From the NCBI GenBank assembly GCA_004213835.1, contig SHAE01000004.1, positions 1 to 43,264 on the forward strand: a DNA stretch of 43,264 bases, read 5' to 3'. A program made the position numbers and the translations under genes. The notes beneath the pieces are model-generated. The model did no database searches and had not been told where the DNA came from. It saw only the letters and a list, made by a program, of their open reading frames with translations. This document shows, one piece after another, positions 1-8,734 of the stretch (the stretch's first letter is position 1; every line of letters begins with the position of its first letter). This DNA is from OM182 bacterium (GTDB taxonomy: Bacteria > Pseudomonadota > Gammaproteobacteria > Pseudomonadales > Azotimanducaceae).

Positions 1-213
1 CTCGAGCAGAATCGTTTCGCCCGCATCTACTGCTACATGCGTATTGATCCAGCCTGCGCTGGTATCGGTGAAGCGGATTACCGAGCGTTGATCGCTGTCG
101 CTATTGGCTGATGGCTCAGCCGACGAGTAATAAGATGTTGCGTCTAGTTCGAGATCACTGGCGTGCGAACTCACAGCCAGAGTGGCTAAGATGAAAATAC
201 TGAGAACCCTCAT
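1..213 (-). CDS. Secreted protein of unknown function, 5' part only
   Basis: An open frame runs without a stop from an ATG at 213 to the left edge of the window (71 codons seen). A good Shine-Dalgarno (AAGGAG) lies 8-9 bases upstream of the ATG. The first 18 or so residues (MRVLSIFILATLAVSSHA) form a typical Sec signal peptide ending in an A-x-A-like cleavage site, so the product is exported. The mature start is rich in Ser, Asp and Thr. I do not recognise the family, and the rest of the gene lies outside the window. It is divergent from the VOC gene. Confidence 0.7.
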   Translation of the reverse strand, partial: MRVLSIFILATLAVSSHASDLELDATSYYSSAEPSANSDSDQRSVIRFTDTSAGWINTHVAVDAGETILLE

Positions 214-306
214 GCTGGGTGACTCCTTTTTTTGTTTTTGCTTTTTTCTCCCTTCGCACATTACAGGTTGGGCGGTAACGGTAGCAGGAGGGATATTGGC
301 AAATAG

Positions 307-354
307 CTGGCCCTGAATGCGGCCAGTATGTTACTTCGTCTGCGAGCGCTGGCC
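307..354 (+). other. Possible alternating hairpins upstream of the VOC gene
   Basis: CTGGCC (307-312) can pair with GGCCAG (321-326) across an 8-base loop. The same GGCCAG can instead pair with a second CTGGCC (349-354), which is followed directly by TTTTT. The two pairings exclude each other, as in an attenuator. The stems are only 6 bp and the second loop is 22 bases, so this may be chance. Confidence 0.25.
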
Positions 355-483
355 TTTTTGGCAAGCTCTCGCGTGCGCTACCGTTAGTACCTAAAAGGGG
401 TTCGCCTGTCGGTTTGGTTGGTTGTTTGGCTGAAGAAACGACATCGTGCGCCGAACAACTTCTAACTTAAGAGGAAGAACACG

Positions 484-906
484 ATGTATGTAGACCACAT
501 TGTGATTTGGGTAACCAACGCCGAACGAGCCCTTGAATTCTATATGAACGTGCTTGGCTGTGACTCGGTGAGAGAAAGAGAGTACCTCGATGGTAAGGCG
601 CGATTTCCGAGTTTGCGCCTTAACGAGAAAACCATTTTTGATCTAATGGAACCCGACAGCTTGCTTCCGTTGGTGCAGAACTTCACCGGGAGCGGTGCCG
701 ACGTAGGTGGCCTGCCGATCAATCATGTTTGCATGGCAGTGAGCGAAGAAGAGTACAACGCCATCATCACCCGCCTCGAAACACGTGGCGTAACGCTTAC
801 TCCTGGCGGTGAAGATGTCTTTGGGGCGCAGGGTCAGGCAGTGCGCTCAACATACTTCAACGACCCAGACGGTAACGTGCTTGAGATACGCTTTTATTCC
901 CAATAG
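484..906 (+). CDS. VOC-family (glyoxalase/dioxygenase fold) protein
   Basis: A 140-residue single VOC domain made of two beta-alpha-beta-beta-beta modules. The N-terminal VDHIVIWV strand carries the first metal-ligand His (H5). The second module starts with NHVCMAV (H81), and the closing DPDGNVLEI motif supplies E134. These are the usual divalent-metal positions of glyoxalase I, fosfomycin-resistance proteins and extradiol dioxygenases. The substrate cannot be told from the sequence. The start is set by a purine-rich site (AAGAGGAAG) about 7 bases upstream. It appears monocistronic, with 217 non-coding bases before the next gene. No signal peptide, so cytoplasmic. Confidence 0.85.
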   Translation: MYVDHIVIWVTNAERALEFYMNVLGCDSVREREYLDGKARFPSLRLNEKTIFDLMEPDSLLPLVQNFTGSGADVGGLPINHVCMAVSEEEYNAIITRLETRGVTLTPGGEDVFGAQGQAVRSTYFNDPDGNVLEIRFYSQ

Positions 907-1123
907 CCAACACTGCGCAGCGGCATGCGTGGCACAGCGATTACAGGGTTCCTTTGAACGCAGGAGATGTGTCAAATTACAGGTTAAACCGCCTCATGGC
1001 TGACGGCAGTCATGTCATGGGCGTTGGTTGCCGCAGAGATTCAATGGCGTCATGAAAGCCACAAACGTTAACTTAAACCTTTACCGATACGAGAGAGAAT
1101 TTAGACAAAGAGACTGAAACTTT

Positions 1124-3160
1124 ATGGATAAAAATTTTTTGCGTCGCCATTGTTTCCGCCACATGTTGCAACTCGTCATCCACAGCGTTTTTGGTCTCGC
1201 TCTTTTTGTGCCCTGCATCGCTCATAGCGCCTCCTCCAACGCCGCCCAGCAACCAGCCAGCCACTTCTATCGCCTGCCGAATCTTCTACAACCGCAGTTG
1301 TCTCCCTCAGGCAAATACTTGAGCGCACGTATTGCGGTAGATAATCAGCTTGGCCTGCTGATTAGTGATCTGGACGGTGCAGAAGATCCCATACTGTTGG
1401 GCGGAGGAAGGGGCTGGAAAGTAAACAAAACGTTATGGCTGAGTGATGAAAGTAAGCTGGTGAGTTTCGAGCAGCCCACCAATTTCGGCGGTACTCCAGT
1501 AGTTGTCACCAGAACGATGTTTGTAGACACAGGATCCCGTGAAACTAAGACCCTGTTCAAACGCGAGAAAGGCTCAGGATTTAGGCAAATACAGGATGAC
1601 ATCTTGGGCGGGGTTTTTGGCAAGCCCGGCACTTTTCTAATCTCCGGCAACCGCGAAACTAATCCAAAGGTTGCTTCTGTGTTCGCAGTTGATGGGCCAC
1701 GGTCTCGATTGCCCAACAAAGCCATTCAGCGTCCGCGGAAAAATATCCTTTCGTGGCAGGCTGATCGACTTGGCGACGTGCGGGTTGGCTATGGCTTTAC
1801 CAGCGATCAACAAACCGCCGTTTTGAATATGAAAGACGCGACAGGGGTTTGGCACGATGTTTCCGCGCTCGTTGAACGAGATGCGGAGGTGCTCGCACTA
1901 CCAACCGAGAATCCCAATCTCTATTTCGTGCTGATGCTGCCCGCAGAGGCTGATCCCAAGCTAGATGAGAACAGCTTGGGCTTGCGCCATGTCTATGAGT
2001 TCGACGTGGCTAGTGGTTCAGAGCGGATACTGTTTGAGGCGACGCATACTGAAGTAGCAAGTATCACGCTGGATCCTAAAGGAGAGTCCATTGTGCTGGT
2101 TCGATATCAGGACGAAGCCACCGCACCACGAATTTACGATCCCAACATCGCTGAAATCTATGCCCTTCTTAGCGATAAGTACGCAGACGCGAATATCTAT
2201 TTGGAATCCATTTCGCGGGATTCGTCCCGAGCGGTTTTCACCGTTACCTCACCAACGGTACCCGGCGATCTCTACCTATTCGATGCGAAAAAGCGCAGTT
2301 TGGCCGCCTTTGGCAAGAAATATCCGCAGATTGACGAAAGCAAACTCGCACAGGTATTTACCGTCAGCTATGAAAGTAGAGATGGTCTACCAATCCCCGC
2401 GTACCTGACCTTGCCCCATGGCCATTCACCCGACTCTGCTAAGGCTCTGCCCTTTGTCGTCCTTCCTCACGGCGGGCCACACGCGCGGGACTTTCGCAGG
2501 TTCGACTGGCTGGCCCAGATGCTTGCAGCAGCCGGATACGGCGTATTGCAAATGAACTTTCGCGGCTCCACCGGTTATGGCGTAGATTTCGAAAGAGCCG
2601 GTCAAGGCAACTGGGGCAAGGCCATGATTAACGATGTTACTGATGGCACAAACTGGTTGATCGCACAGGGCTTCGCTGACGCCAAACGCCTATGCATCGC
2701 TGGCGCCTCCTTTGGCGGCTACGCGGCAATGATTAGCGCTGTGCGCGAGCCGCGTCTTTATCAGTGCGCCGTATCGTTAAATGGGATCAGTGATTTGCGA
2801 GCCGTGCTTCGGCGCATGCAAAAGTACATTGGGGGCCGCTATTTGACTCGTCATATTGGCCGCCTCTGGAAAGACGACGAAAGCCTGCGCCGGGATTCGC
2901 CGATAAACCATATCGATAACATACGCTCGCCAATGTTAATCGTCGCGTCTGCAGATGACCGGGTTGTTAGCCCCCAAGAATCTCGCAGGATGTTTAAAGC
3001 CCTGCAGGGCAGTAGCAAGCCTTCGGAATTCATTGAGTTAGTAGAAGGCGACCACTTTTTGTCGAGGCAGGACAATCGCAGGATCTTTTCTGAGGCCATG
3101 CTGGAGTTTCTACATCGCCACATGAGGCAAAATACTGTGGACGTTGTTGGCGGCGATTAG
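1124..3160 (+). CDS. S9 (prolyl oligopeptidase) family serine peptidase, exported
   Basis: 678 residues. An N-terminal basic stretch and hydrophobic segment (about 15-37) form a signal peptide, so it likely acts in the periplasm. Residues about 45-420 look like the beta-propeller of S9 enzymes (repeated blades with LSPSGKYLSARIA at the start). The alpha/beta-hydrolase domain follows: HGGPHARDF (oxyanion region), GASFGGYAAM with nucleophile Ser529, Asp611/612 in ASADDRVVSP, and His644 in EGDHFLSR. The order and spacing fit acylaminoacyl-peptidase/DPP-IV-like members, which cleave short peptides. The Shine-Dalgarno is weak. It is convergent with the flagellin gene and has no obvious operon partner. 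Confidence 0.9.
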   Translation: MDKNFLRRHCFRHMLQLVIHSVFGLALFVPCIAHSASSNAAQQPASHFYRLPNLLQPQLSPSGKYLSARIAVDNQLGLLISDLDGAEDPILLGGGRGWKVNKTLWLSDESKLVSFEQPTNFGGTPVVVTRTMFVDTGSRETKTLFKREKGSGFRQIQDDILGGVFGKPGTFLISGNRETNPKVASVFAVDGPRSRLPNKAIQRPRKNILSWQADRLGDVRVGYGFTSDQQTAVLNMKDATGVWHDVSALVERDAEVLALPTENPNLYFVLMLPAEADPKLDENSLGLRHVYEFDVASGSERILFEATHTEVASITLDPKGESIVLVRYQDEATAPRIYDPNIAEIYALLSDKYADANIYLESISRDSSRAVFTVTSPTVPGDLYLFDAKKRSLAAFGKKYPQIDESKLAQVFTVSYESRDGLPIPAYLTLPHGHSPDSAKALPFVVLPHGGPHARDFRRFDWLAQMLAAAGYGVLQMNFRGSTGYGVDFERAGQGNWGKAMINDVTDGTNWLIAQGFADAKRLCIAGASFGGYAAMISAVREPRLYQCAVSLNGISDLRAVLRRMQKYIGGRYLTRHIGRLWKDDESLRRDSPINHIDNIRSPMLIVASADDRVVSPQESRRMFKALQGSSKPSEFIELVEGDHFLSRQDNRRIFSEAMLEFLHRHMRQNTVDVVGGD

Positions 3161-3270
3161 GGGCAACGATCTCAACTGTACCGGCTGCATCCGCCGAGTG
3201 CCGCATGCGTCTTGATGCTGGACTCACATAATCGTCAGCATGTCTCACGCAACAGATAGCGCTCGCAAGA

Positions 3271-6200
3271 CTAGCGCAGCAAATTTAGCGTCGATCTGAG
3301 AATCTCGTTGGTGTTGGTGAGCACAAAACCCGCAAGCTGTTTGATCATTTCTTCCTTGGCCAGCAGCGCACTTTCTAAGGCGAAGTCCGCATCGACGATG
3401 CGGCCCCTCGCGGTCTCCATTTGCAGCGACCGGTCGAGCAGGCGCTCCATGCGAAAGTCCACCGACTGGGACACCGCGCTCACATCCGCTTGCCGGTCAG
3501 CAGAGAACGCCAATGCCTGATCCAATATCGTCAGCGCTGAATTGGCGCCGGCATTGGTTCGTACATCAATAGAGTTAACGCTTTCCAACTCGGCGACGAT
3601 GGGCTTTGAATCGATTTCAATGCGGTTTCCGATACGCTGGAGGTCATAAACTCGTCCGCCGTCTTCTTCGAAGCCGTACAGGCGATCAATAAGTTTGCTC
3701 AACTCCTGCTCATCGATGTTGGCTGTGTCCTTGGTGATGACCACTTCATCAATTCGCAGCGCGGCATCGGCCTGCACAATTTGCTCGCTCGAATCCACCA
3801 CCACGTTATCTACGTATAGATTCGCTCCAGCGGCTCTTCCACCGCTGGCGTCCCAAGTACCGGCGACAAAGACAAATTTATAGCTGCCCTGTTTGCTGAC
3901 GCTTTGCGTGACCGTGGCCCAATTCGTGCTCGCAGTCCTTGTTGCGCCGGTTTCATTCAGCAGTTCCTGCACTTCGCCGGTAGTTTCGTCGACCAAATAG
4001 CCGATAACGTCATAAGCATCCGAACCGCCGGTGGCCTGCCAATCAAAGCTCACGCTGTCACCCGGCTTGAGGCTCATCGCCTCATTACTGACCAAGTAAG
4101 GTCCATGCAAAATGCCATGGCCCTGCACGGTGACTCCCGTGGACTGCAGCTGCACGGAGAGGCCGTTGCCGTCAGAACTGTTACTAGAGAGCTGCGCTGT
4201 ATAAGTCGCGCTTGACGGTGCAGCGCCGTCGTGGGGTGCAGCATCAATCACCGTTGCGGGAAAAACGGTATCGCCCGGCGTTGGCTGACCGGCTACGGTA
4301 TCAAGCCCCCCAAGACGAACCTGTTGCGTATACGTCGTCCAGCCGGGAATCGATGTGTCACCGGCAGTACCGTTCTCGAACGTGCCGTTTTCAAAGGTTA
4401 CTTCCTTGTCGCTGCGAACCCCCCCGACGAATACGACGCGGTAGTCGCCGTCTTTTTCGATGGTCTTGTTGACGGTCGCCCAGCTGCTGGAGGCGGTGCC
4501 TTGGCCAGTCGCATTCAAAAGTTCTTCAGTGTGGCCAGTTGATTCATCGACGATATAGGCCATGACATCGTAGTCACCAGCGCCAGCTACCCCGCGCCAA
4601 TCAAATGACAGTACGTCGCCGGCTTCAAGGTTATAGGTTTGTGCGCTTTGTAGTGCAGGTCCATGCACGATGCCGACGTTGGGCATGCTGATTGGGCCGC
4701 TTTTTAGCTCCAACGAGTTGCCGTCATTACCGTCATCGTCGCTGACTTGCTGGAAAGAAAAAGCCACGTCGGCCTCGGGATAGGCAGCATCACCACTGGC
4801 CGGTAGCAGTCCGTTGGCAAAATTTGGTAGGGCTTGATCTTGCGGAACCGCGTGGTTGCCAATGCGCGAGGTGCCATCAAACACCACGCGCTGTTCAATT
4901 TTTTCCCAGCTGCGAAACGGATCGCTGCCGGTGACACCGGGCAGCGCATCGTCGATGCCAAAGGCAAACTTCAGGTCAAGGGACCCCGATGCGAGATTAG
5001 ACGTACCTGTGTCGACAAGGGCGACTACTTCGGCGGTCTCGCCGTCGCCTCGGTACATTTTGCCATCCACCAGCGACAGTGCGCCGCGCCTAAAATCGAT
5101 TTCGGTATCTTGTTGCAGGGCGCGTTGTTGGTTCGCTGAAAAGTGTCCGGTCGCGCCTTGGTTATAAACAGCAAATGCCTCACTCGACACCAGCTCTACA
5201 GAACCACTGATCAAGGTTGTGTCGTTGGCGCCGGCAACATCGAGGGATACCTGTGTACCCATGGCTGTGCCCGGGACACCATCTGCGGCGAGTTTCTGCA
5301 CGCGCAGCGTGTTGTAGCTGGCCTCGCGCCGGGTGTTTTCGATCACCATGTCTGCGCCAGAGTTGTCGACCAAGATCAGCGCACCGGCAACTTCGGAGGC
5401 TTGCACCCCCGTCTCGCCGGAGATTTTGTTGATGGCGTCAATCGCAGCACCAAGATCGCTGGCGCTGATGTTGAAATTAGCCGTTTGTGTGCCGTTGATC
5501 TTGAGACTGTAGATCTGCGGACTATCGCTCACTGTTGATAAGCGTGCTCGCGTTTCTGACTTGGCCACCACACCCGTATCTGCTGTTGATGCATTGATTT
5601 GTGCAGCAATTGCATCGGCACTGGCGCTGGCAGACCACTGCAGAGCCACCAGGTCACCGGCATTACCCACCAATTTGATTTCGCTGGTGCCTGCCGTGCG
5701 CGTTACATCACTACTGCTCGGTGCAGGGCCAAATGCATTTTCGCCCTGACTGAGATAGGAGTACGCGCCAATTTCGTTGGGCCGAAATCCGGAGAAGCGA
5801 TAGGAAACCATATCTCGAGCGTCGCCGCCCACATGAAACTGTCGGTGATCCTGCTCACCGTTAAGCAAACGCTGGCCGTTATAAACGGTGGTCTGCGTCA
5901 GTCGGTCGATTTCAGAAGTAAGCTGATCAACCTCGGCTTGCAGCAAATTGCGGTCCAATTCGGCCGTTGCATTGGCCGCCTGCATGGCCAGTACTCGTAT
6001 GCGCTGCAGCATGGTTTTGACCTGCTCAATAGCGCCATCAGTGGCGTTCAGCAGCGAACTGGTGTCGGAGATATTTTTGGTCGCTTGAGCCTCCCAAGCG
6101 ATGCGCGCACCCAGGGTTGACCCCGCGTAATAGGCGGAAGGATCGTCCTTGGCGCTGGCGACCGCCAAGCCCGTGCTTAGCCTTTCCATGCTCACAGCCG

Positions 6201-6273
6201 CTCGCTCGGTCCCCTTGTTCAAGGAAGCCTGTGCGAGCAGCGTCGAAGCGTTGAGAGAGCTGATATAGGACAT
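3271..6273 (-). CDS. Flagellin with a large adhesin-like insertion
   Basis: 1000 residues, against roughly 270-550 for ordinary flagellins. Residues 1-160 are a flagellin N-terminal D0/D1 domain (SLNASTLLAQASLNKGTERA, MERLSTGLAVASAKDDPSAY). The last 100 or so are the matching C-terminal coiled coil (VDADFALESALLAKEEMIKQ, ending STLNLLR). Between them lie a flagellin-hook-IN-like stretch (about 230-320) and two diverged copies of a module of about 140 residues. Their SFDW cores fall at 556 and 742, and the shared features are HGP, LSFDW, DYDVxxYxVDExTG and ELLN. No cysteine and no HExxH were seen, so it is not a flagellinolysin. I chose ATG 6273, which has GAGG 8 bases upstream; an ATG eight codons earlier (6297) has no ribosome site. 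No other flagellar gene is nearby. Confidence 0.9.
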   Translation of the reverse strand: MSYISSLNASTLLAQASLNKGTERAAVSMERLSTGLAVASAKDDPSAYYAGSTLGARIAWEAQATKNISDTSSLLNATDGAIEQVKTMLQRIRVLAMQAANATAELDRNLLQAEVDQLTSEIDRLTQTTVYNGQRLLNGEQDHRQFHVGGDARDMVSYRFSGFRPNEIGAYSYLSQGENAFGPAPSSSDVTRTAGTSEIKLVGNAGDLVALQWSASASADAIAAQINASTADTGVVAKSETRARLSTVSDSPQIYSLKINGTQTANFNISASDLGAAIDAINKISGETGVQASEVAGALILVDNSGADMVIENTRREASYNTLRVQKLAADGVPGTAMGTQVSLDVAGANDTTLISGSVELVSSEAFAVYNQGATGHFSANQQRALQQDTEIDFRRGALSLVDGKMYRGDGETAEVVALVDTGTSNLASGSLDLKFAFGIDDALPGVTGSDPFRSWEKIEQRVVFDGTSRIGNHAVPQDQALPNFANGLLPASGDAAYPEADVAFSFQQVSDDDGNDGNSLELKSGPISMPNVGIVHGPALQSAQTYNLEAGDVLSFDWRGVAGAGDYDVMAYIVDESTGHTEELLNATGQGTASSSWATVNKTIEKDGDYRVVFVGGVRSDKEVTFENGTFENGTAGDTSIPGWTTYTQQVRLGGLDTVAGQPTPGDTVFPATVIDAAPHDGAAPSSATYTAQLSSNSSDGNGLSVQLQSTGVTVQGHGILHGPYLVSNEAMSLKPGDSVSFDWQATGGSDAYDVIGYLVDETTGEVQELLNETGATRTASTNWATVTQSVSKQGSYKFVFVAGTWDASGGRAAGANLYVDNVVVDSSEQIVQADAALRIDEVVITKDTANIDEQELSKLIDRLYGFEEDGGRVYDLQRIGNRIEIDSKPIVAELESVNSIDVRTNAGANSALTILDQALAFSADRQADVSAVSQSVDFRMERLLDRSLQMETARGRIVDADFALESALLAKEEMIKQLAGFVLTNTNEILRSTLNLLR

Positions 6274-6312
6274 TTGCCAAACCTCGTGTCGATGCACGTT
6301 TTTTTCTGGTTC

Positions 6313-6328
6313 AGCAATATTCGAGCCA
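6313..6328 (-). promoter_or_regulatory. Sigma-54 promoter of the flagellin gene
   Basis: On the minus strand TGGCTCGAATATTGCT matches the sigma-54 (RpoN) consensus TGGCACG-N4-TTGCW with one change, and keeps the invariant GG-N10-GC spacing. Transcription would start near 6302, giving a leader of about 30 bases before the Shine-Dalgarno and ATG at 6273. RpoN control of a major flagellin is known in several polarly flagellated bacteria. Confidence 0.8.
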
Positions 6329-6391
6329 AATATAACCTATTGTTTTAACTGGTTATTTTTTACTTTCTTCGATGTCGACATTTTGACAAGG

Positions 6392-6407
6392 GCCGCCGCA
6401 AGGCGGC
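6392..6407 (-). terminator. GC-rich hairpin downstream of the dehalogenase gene
   Basis: A perfect 6-bp stem, GCCGCC and GGCGGC, with a 4-base loop (GCAA on the plus strand), lies 27 bases past the stop of the minus-strand hydrolase gene. The sequence that follows is only weakly T-rich, so termination is plausible rather than certain. It also separates that transcript from the flagellin promoter. Confidence 0.4.
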
Positions 6408-6433
6408 TCGTTTGATGCTTCTTTGGTTCCTTT

Positions 6434-7501
6434 TTAGGTACTGCGGATTAGATCGATAATCACCTGCGCCACCTGATCCGGGGCATTTTCCTGCACAAAA
6501 TGACCGCCGCCCTTGATGGTGGTATGGGGCAAACCTTGGGTGCCTGGCACCTTGGCTAGGAACTCATTTTCACCGCCTTGAGTGACTGGATCGTTGTCGG
6601 CAAAGGCACACAGAAACGGTTTGTCGAAGGCTTTGAAGAACTCCCACGCTTGGCGCTGATGCTCAAGCCATGGCGAGGTTGGCAGCATGGGCACCTGACT
6701 CGGCATAGCCCTGGGGCCCATTTTGAAGCTGGGGTTTGGAAACGGTGCCTCGTAAGCCTTTGCAATCGGCGTTGGCAGCGGTGATGTGACGCCCATCTTA
6801 TTAAGTAGAAACTTGACCAGCTGCACCGGTCGTGGGGGCGGCTGCAACGTCATCGACATCATAAAACCGACGGGCAGATCCGCGGTTTCCCAGCACCACT
6901 TTTGCCAGTAAGCAAATTTGCTGGCCGGGTGTGCGCCTGAGCGCATTCCGCCAATGGCCCTCTGCATTTCTAATAGGCTTGGCGTTGGCATGTTGGCGCG
7001 AAAATCCTCCACCCGCTTTACTACCTCTGCCGGCACATCGGGGTTATAGGGCAGCCCGGTATTGGAGATGACTACGCGCGAAAACCGCTCAGCGTGATTT
7101 ACCACAAGACGCAAACCAACAAGCCCGCCCCAGTCTTGACCAAAGAATGTGATGTCAGAAAAATCATTGGCCTCTAGCCAATCGCCCATCCACTCCACTT
7201 GACGCTGGTAGCTGTAATCTTCGCGGGCCGCAGGCTTATCTGACTTGCCATAACCCACCAAGTCCGGTGCGATCACGCGCATGCCCGCGTCGGTTAGGTA
7301 GGGAATGACATGGCGGTATAAATAACTCCAAACCGGCTGTCCGTGCATCAGCAACACGACGGGGCCGTCTTGGGGGCCTTCATCAAGATGATGGATGCGC
7401 AGGTCTGCGCCGTCGTGGGTTTTGATGGTGGTGTAACAAGGGGCAAACGGATAGTCCGCCAAGCCCACGAAACGCTCGTCCGGTGTTCTTAAGATCTGCA
7501 T
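6434..7501 (-). CDS. Haloalkane dehalogenase-like alpha/beta hydrolase (subfamily I type)
   Basis: 355 residues, cytoplasmic. The N-terminus (LRTPDERFVGLADYPFAP) and the stretch YEAPFPNPS closely follow the DhlA-type dehalogenases. HGQPVWSYLYR (53-63) is the oxyanion region. The nucleophile is Asp123 in GQDWGG, with Trp124 in the halide-binding position. The acid is most likely Asp304 in FADNDPVT, and the base is His334 in GGGHFVQE. Family members cleave carbon-halogen bonds by an Asp ester intermediate. At 355 residues it is longer than DhlA (310), because of an enlarged cap region (about 150-260). The true substrate is unknown. Translation starts at the ATG directly behind three tandem ribosome-site-like repeats. 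Confidence 0.85.
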   Translation of the reverse strand: MQILRTPDERFVGLADYPFAPCYTTIKTHDGADLRIHHLDEGPQDGPVVLLMHGQPVWSYLYRHVIPYLTDAGMRVIAPDLVGYGKSDKPAAREDYSYQRQVEWMGDWLEANDFSDITFFGQDWGGLVGLRLVVNHAERFSRVVISNTGLPYNPDVPAEVVKRVEDFRANMPTPSLLEMQRAIGGMRSGAHPASKFAYWQKWCWETADLPVGFMMSMTLQPPPRPVQLVKFLLNKMGVTSPLPTPIAKAYEAPFPNPSFKMGPRAMPSQVPMLPTSPWLEHQRQAWEFFKAFDKPFLCAFADNDPVTQGGENEFLAKVPGTQGLPHTTIKGGGHFVQENAPDQVAQVIIDLIRST

Positions 7502-7549
7502 ATTTATAGCTCTCCCTTTTTATAACTCTCCCTTTTTATGACTCTCCTT
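7502..7549 (-). repeat. Three tandem 16-bp repeats holding ribosome-binding sites
   Basis: Three direct copies of a 16-base unit abut each other at 7502-7517, 7518-7533 and 7534-7549 (on the plus strand about TTTTATAACTCTCCCT). On the coding strand each copy reads AGGGAGAG or AGGAGAG plus an A/T tail. The copy next to the gene is the Shine-Dalgarno of the dehalogenase ATG at 7501. Confidence 0.8.
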
Positions 7550-7763
7550 TGGCCCTGCACGACGCGGATCAGACCACCAAGCCTGCGTAAACTTGAGTCA
7601 TTAATGAAGATCATTACATTTGCGCCACACCCAACGCAAGATAGCGTGGAGGGTTGTTTGTCTTCCTAAAACCCGTACGCTAGTTTTGCATCCAAACGTA
7701 AACCCCAAAAAAATTAACAACAACGCAAAGAACAAAAACGCAAAGAATAAAAAGGGACCTAAC

Positions 7764-8519
7764 ATGCAAAAACTCACGTCAATACTGGCTGCAGCTGTCT
7801 TAGCTATAGTGCTATCTGCATCTGCAAGCGCCGACGACCATATGCCCAGCGCACCGGTTATCGCAGAACTGTACGAATGCTCACTCAACGACGGCGTCTC
7901 GCCGGATCAAGTCGTCGCGCTCGGTCAAGGCGACTTCGCCCAATTCGTCGCCGACAACGACCTCACTATGAACACCTATTTATGGGAAGCGGTGGCCATT
8001 AACGCGCCCTATAACGAGCCTGACCTGCGTTGGGTGAACTATTTCCCAACATGGCAAGATCAATCTAAGGCCGACCGGCTCTGGCGCCAAAAAGCCGACA
8101 AACTGCAGGCAGAGATCTTCGAGTTGATCACCTGCAAAAAGCCTTTCTTCTTCCCCATGATGAGCGTTGCACAGCCACCCCAAGCACAAGAAAAACCACT
8201 CATCACGCAGGTCTGTACCCTCAACGAAGGCAAGTCCCTTGGCGACGCCATGGCCTACCGCAAAGGTGTGGCCGCGACTGCCAACAAGCTGGCCGACACG
8301 AGCATAGGCAGCGCTGTGTTCTTGCCGGGTCTTGGTCTTTCCACTGGCTGGGATTACGTGGCCATGGTGACCGGCACACCAGACGACATGGCAACCATGA
8401 TGGATACGGTGCGCACTGGTGCGCTGACCGCTGCCCTTGGCAAAGCGGGGCTTGAAAGTCCATCGACCTGTGTGACCGATCTGCACCGATCACATCTCAT
8501 GGTGCAGATGCAAAACTAG
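7764..8519 (+). CDS. Secreted protein of unknown function with an internal duplication
   Basis: 251 residues. The start is ATG 7764, which has an AAAGGGA site 6 bases upstream and begins directly with a Sec signal peptide (about 1-23, ending SASA). The frame is open further upstream, but without a ribosome site. The mature protein looks like two related halves, beginning YECSLNDG (about 35) and QVCTLNEG (about 152). Both have the pattern x-C-x-L-N-(D/E)-G followed by a helical region. Four or five cysteines could form disulfides in the periplasm. The halves may each be a small alpha/beta domain; I do not recognise the family. No operon partner. Confidence 0.8.
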   Translation: MQKLTSILAAAVLAIVLSASASADDHMPSAPVIAELYECSLNDGVSPDQVVALGQGDFAQFVADNDLTMNTYLWEAVAINAPYNEPDLRWVNYFPTWQDQSKADRLWRQKADKLQAEIFELITCKKPFFFPMMSVAQPPQAQEKPLITQVCTLNEGKSLGDAMAYRKGVAATANKLADTSIGSAVFLPGLGLSTGWDYVAMVTGTPDDMATMMDTVRTGALTAALGKAGLESPSTCVTDLHRSHLMVQMQN

Positions 8520-8557
8520 TTTGCGCTATCTGTCTTGAAGAGGCGGATACAAGCTTC

Positions 8558-8572
8558 GATCACGTCGTGATC
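8558..8572. repeat. Perfect 15-base inverted repeat
   Basis: GATCACG-T-CGTGATC, 39 bases after the secreted-protein stop and 163 bases before the transporter start. Without a following T-run it is a poor terminator, and it looks more like an operator or the remnant of one. The rest of 8520-8734 shows no gene. Confidence 0.4.
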
Positions 8573-8734
8573 AAAACGCGCTGGGGCAGTTTACGGATGC
8601 CTGCCTCGGCGCATTATGACTCGGTTTAACACAGGCCAACCGTCCAGCCCCGAACCTTAGCGGATGCATCTTTCGTACACGCGACACTCATGCTACTTTG
8701 ACTGTCTTAGCTTGGATGTTGGGGAGGCATCGAG

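Noticed and set aside
155-364. 69-codon minus-strand frame near the left edge
   Set aside because: It overlaps, in another frame, the better-supported signal-peptide gene that starts at 213.
3271-6273. Flagellinolysin (protease-bearing flagellin)
   Set aside because: No HExxH zinc motif was found in the inserted region.
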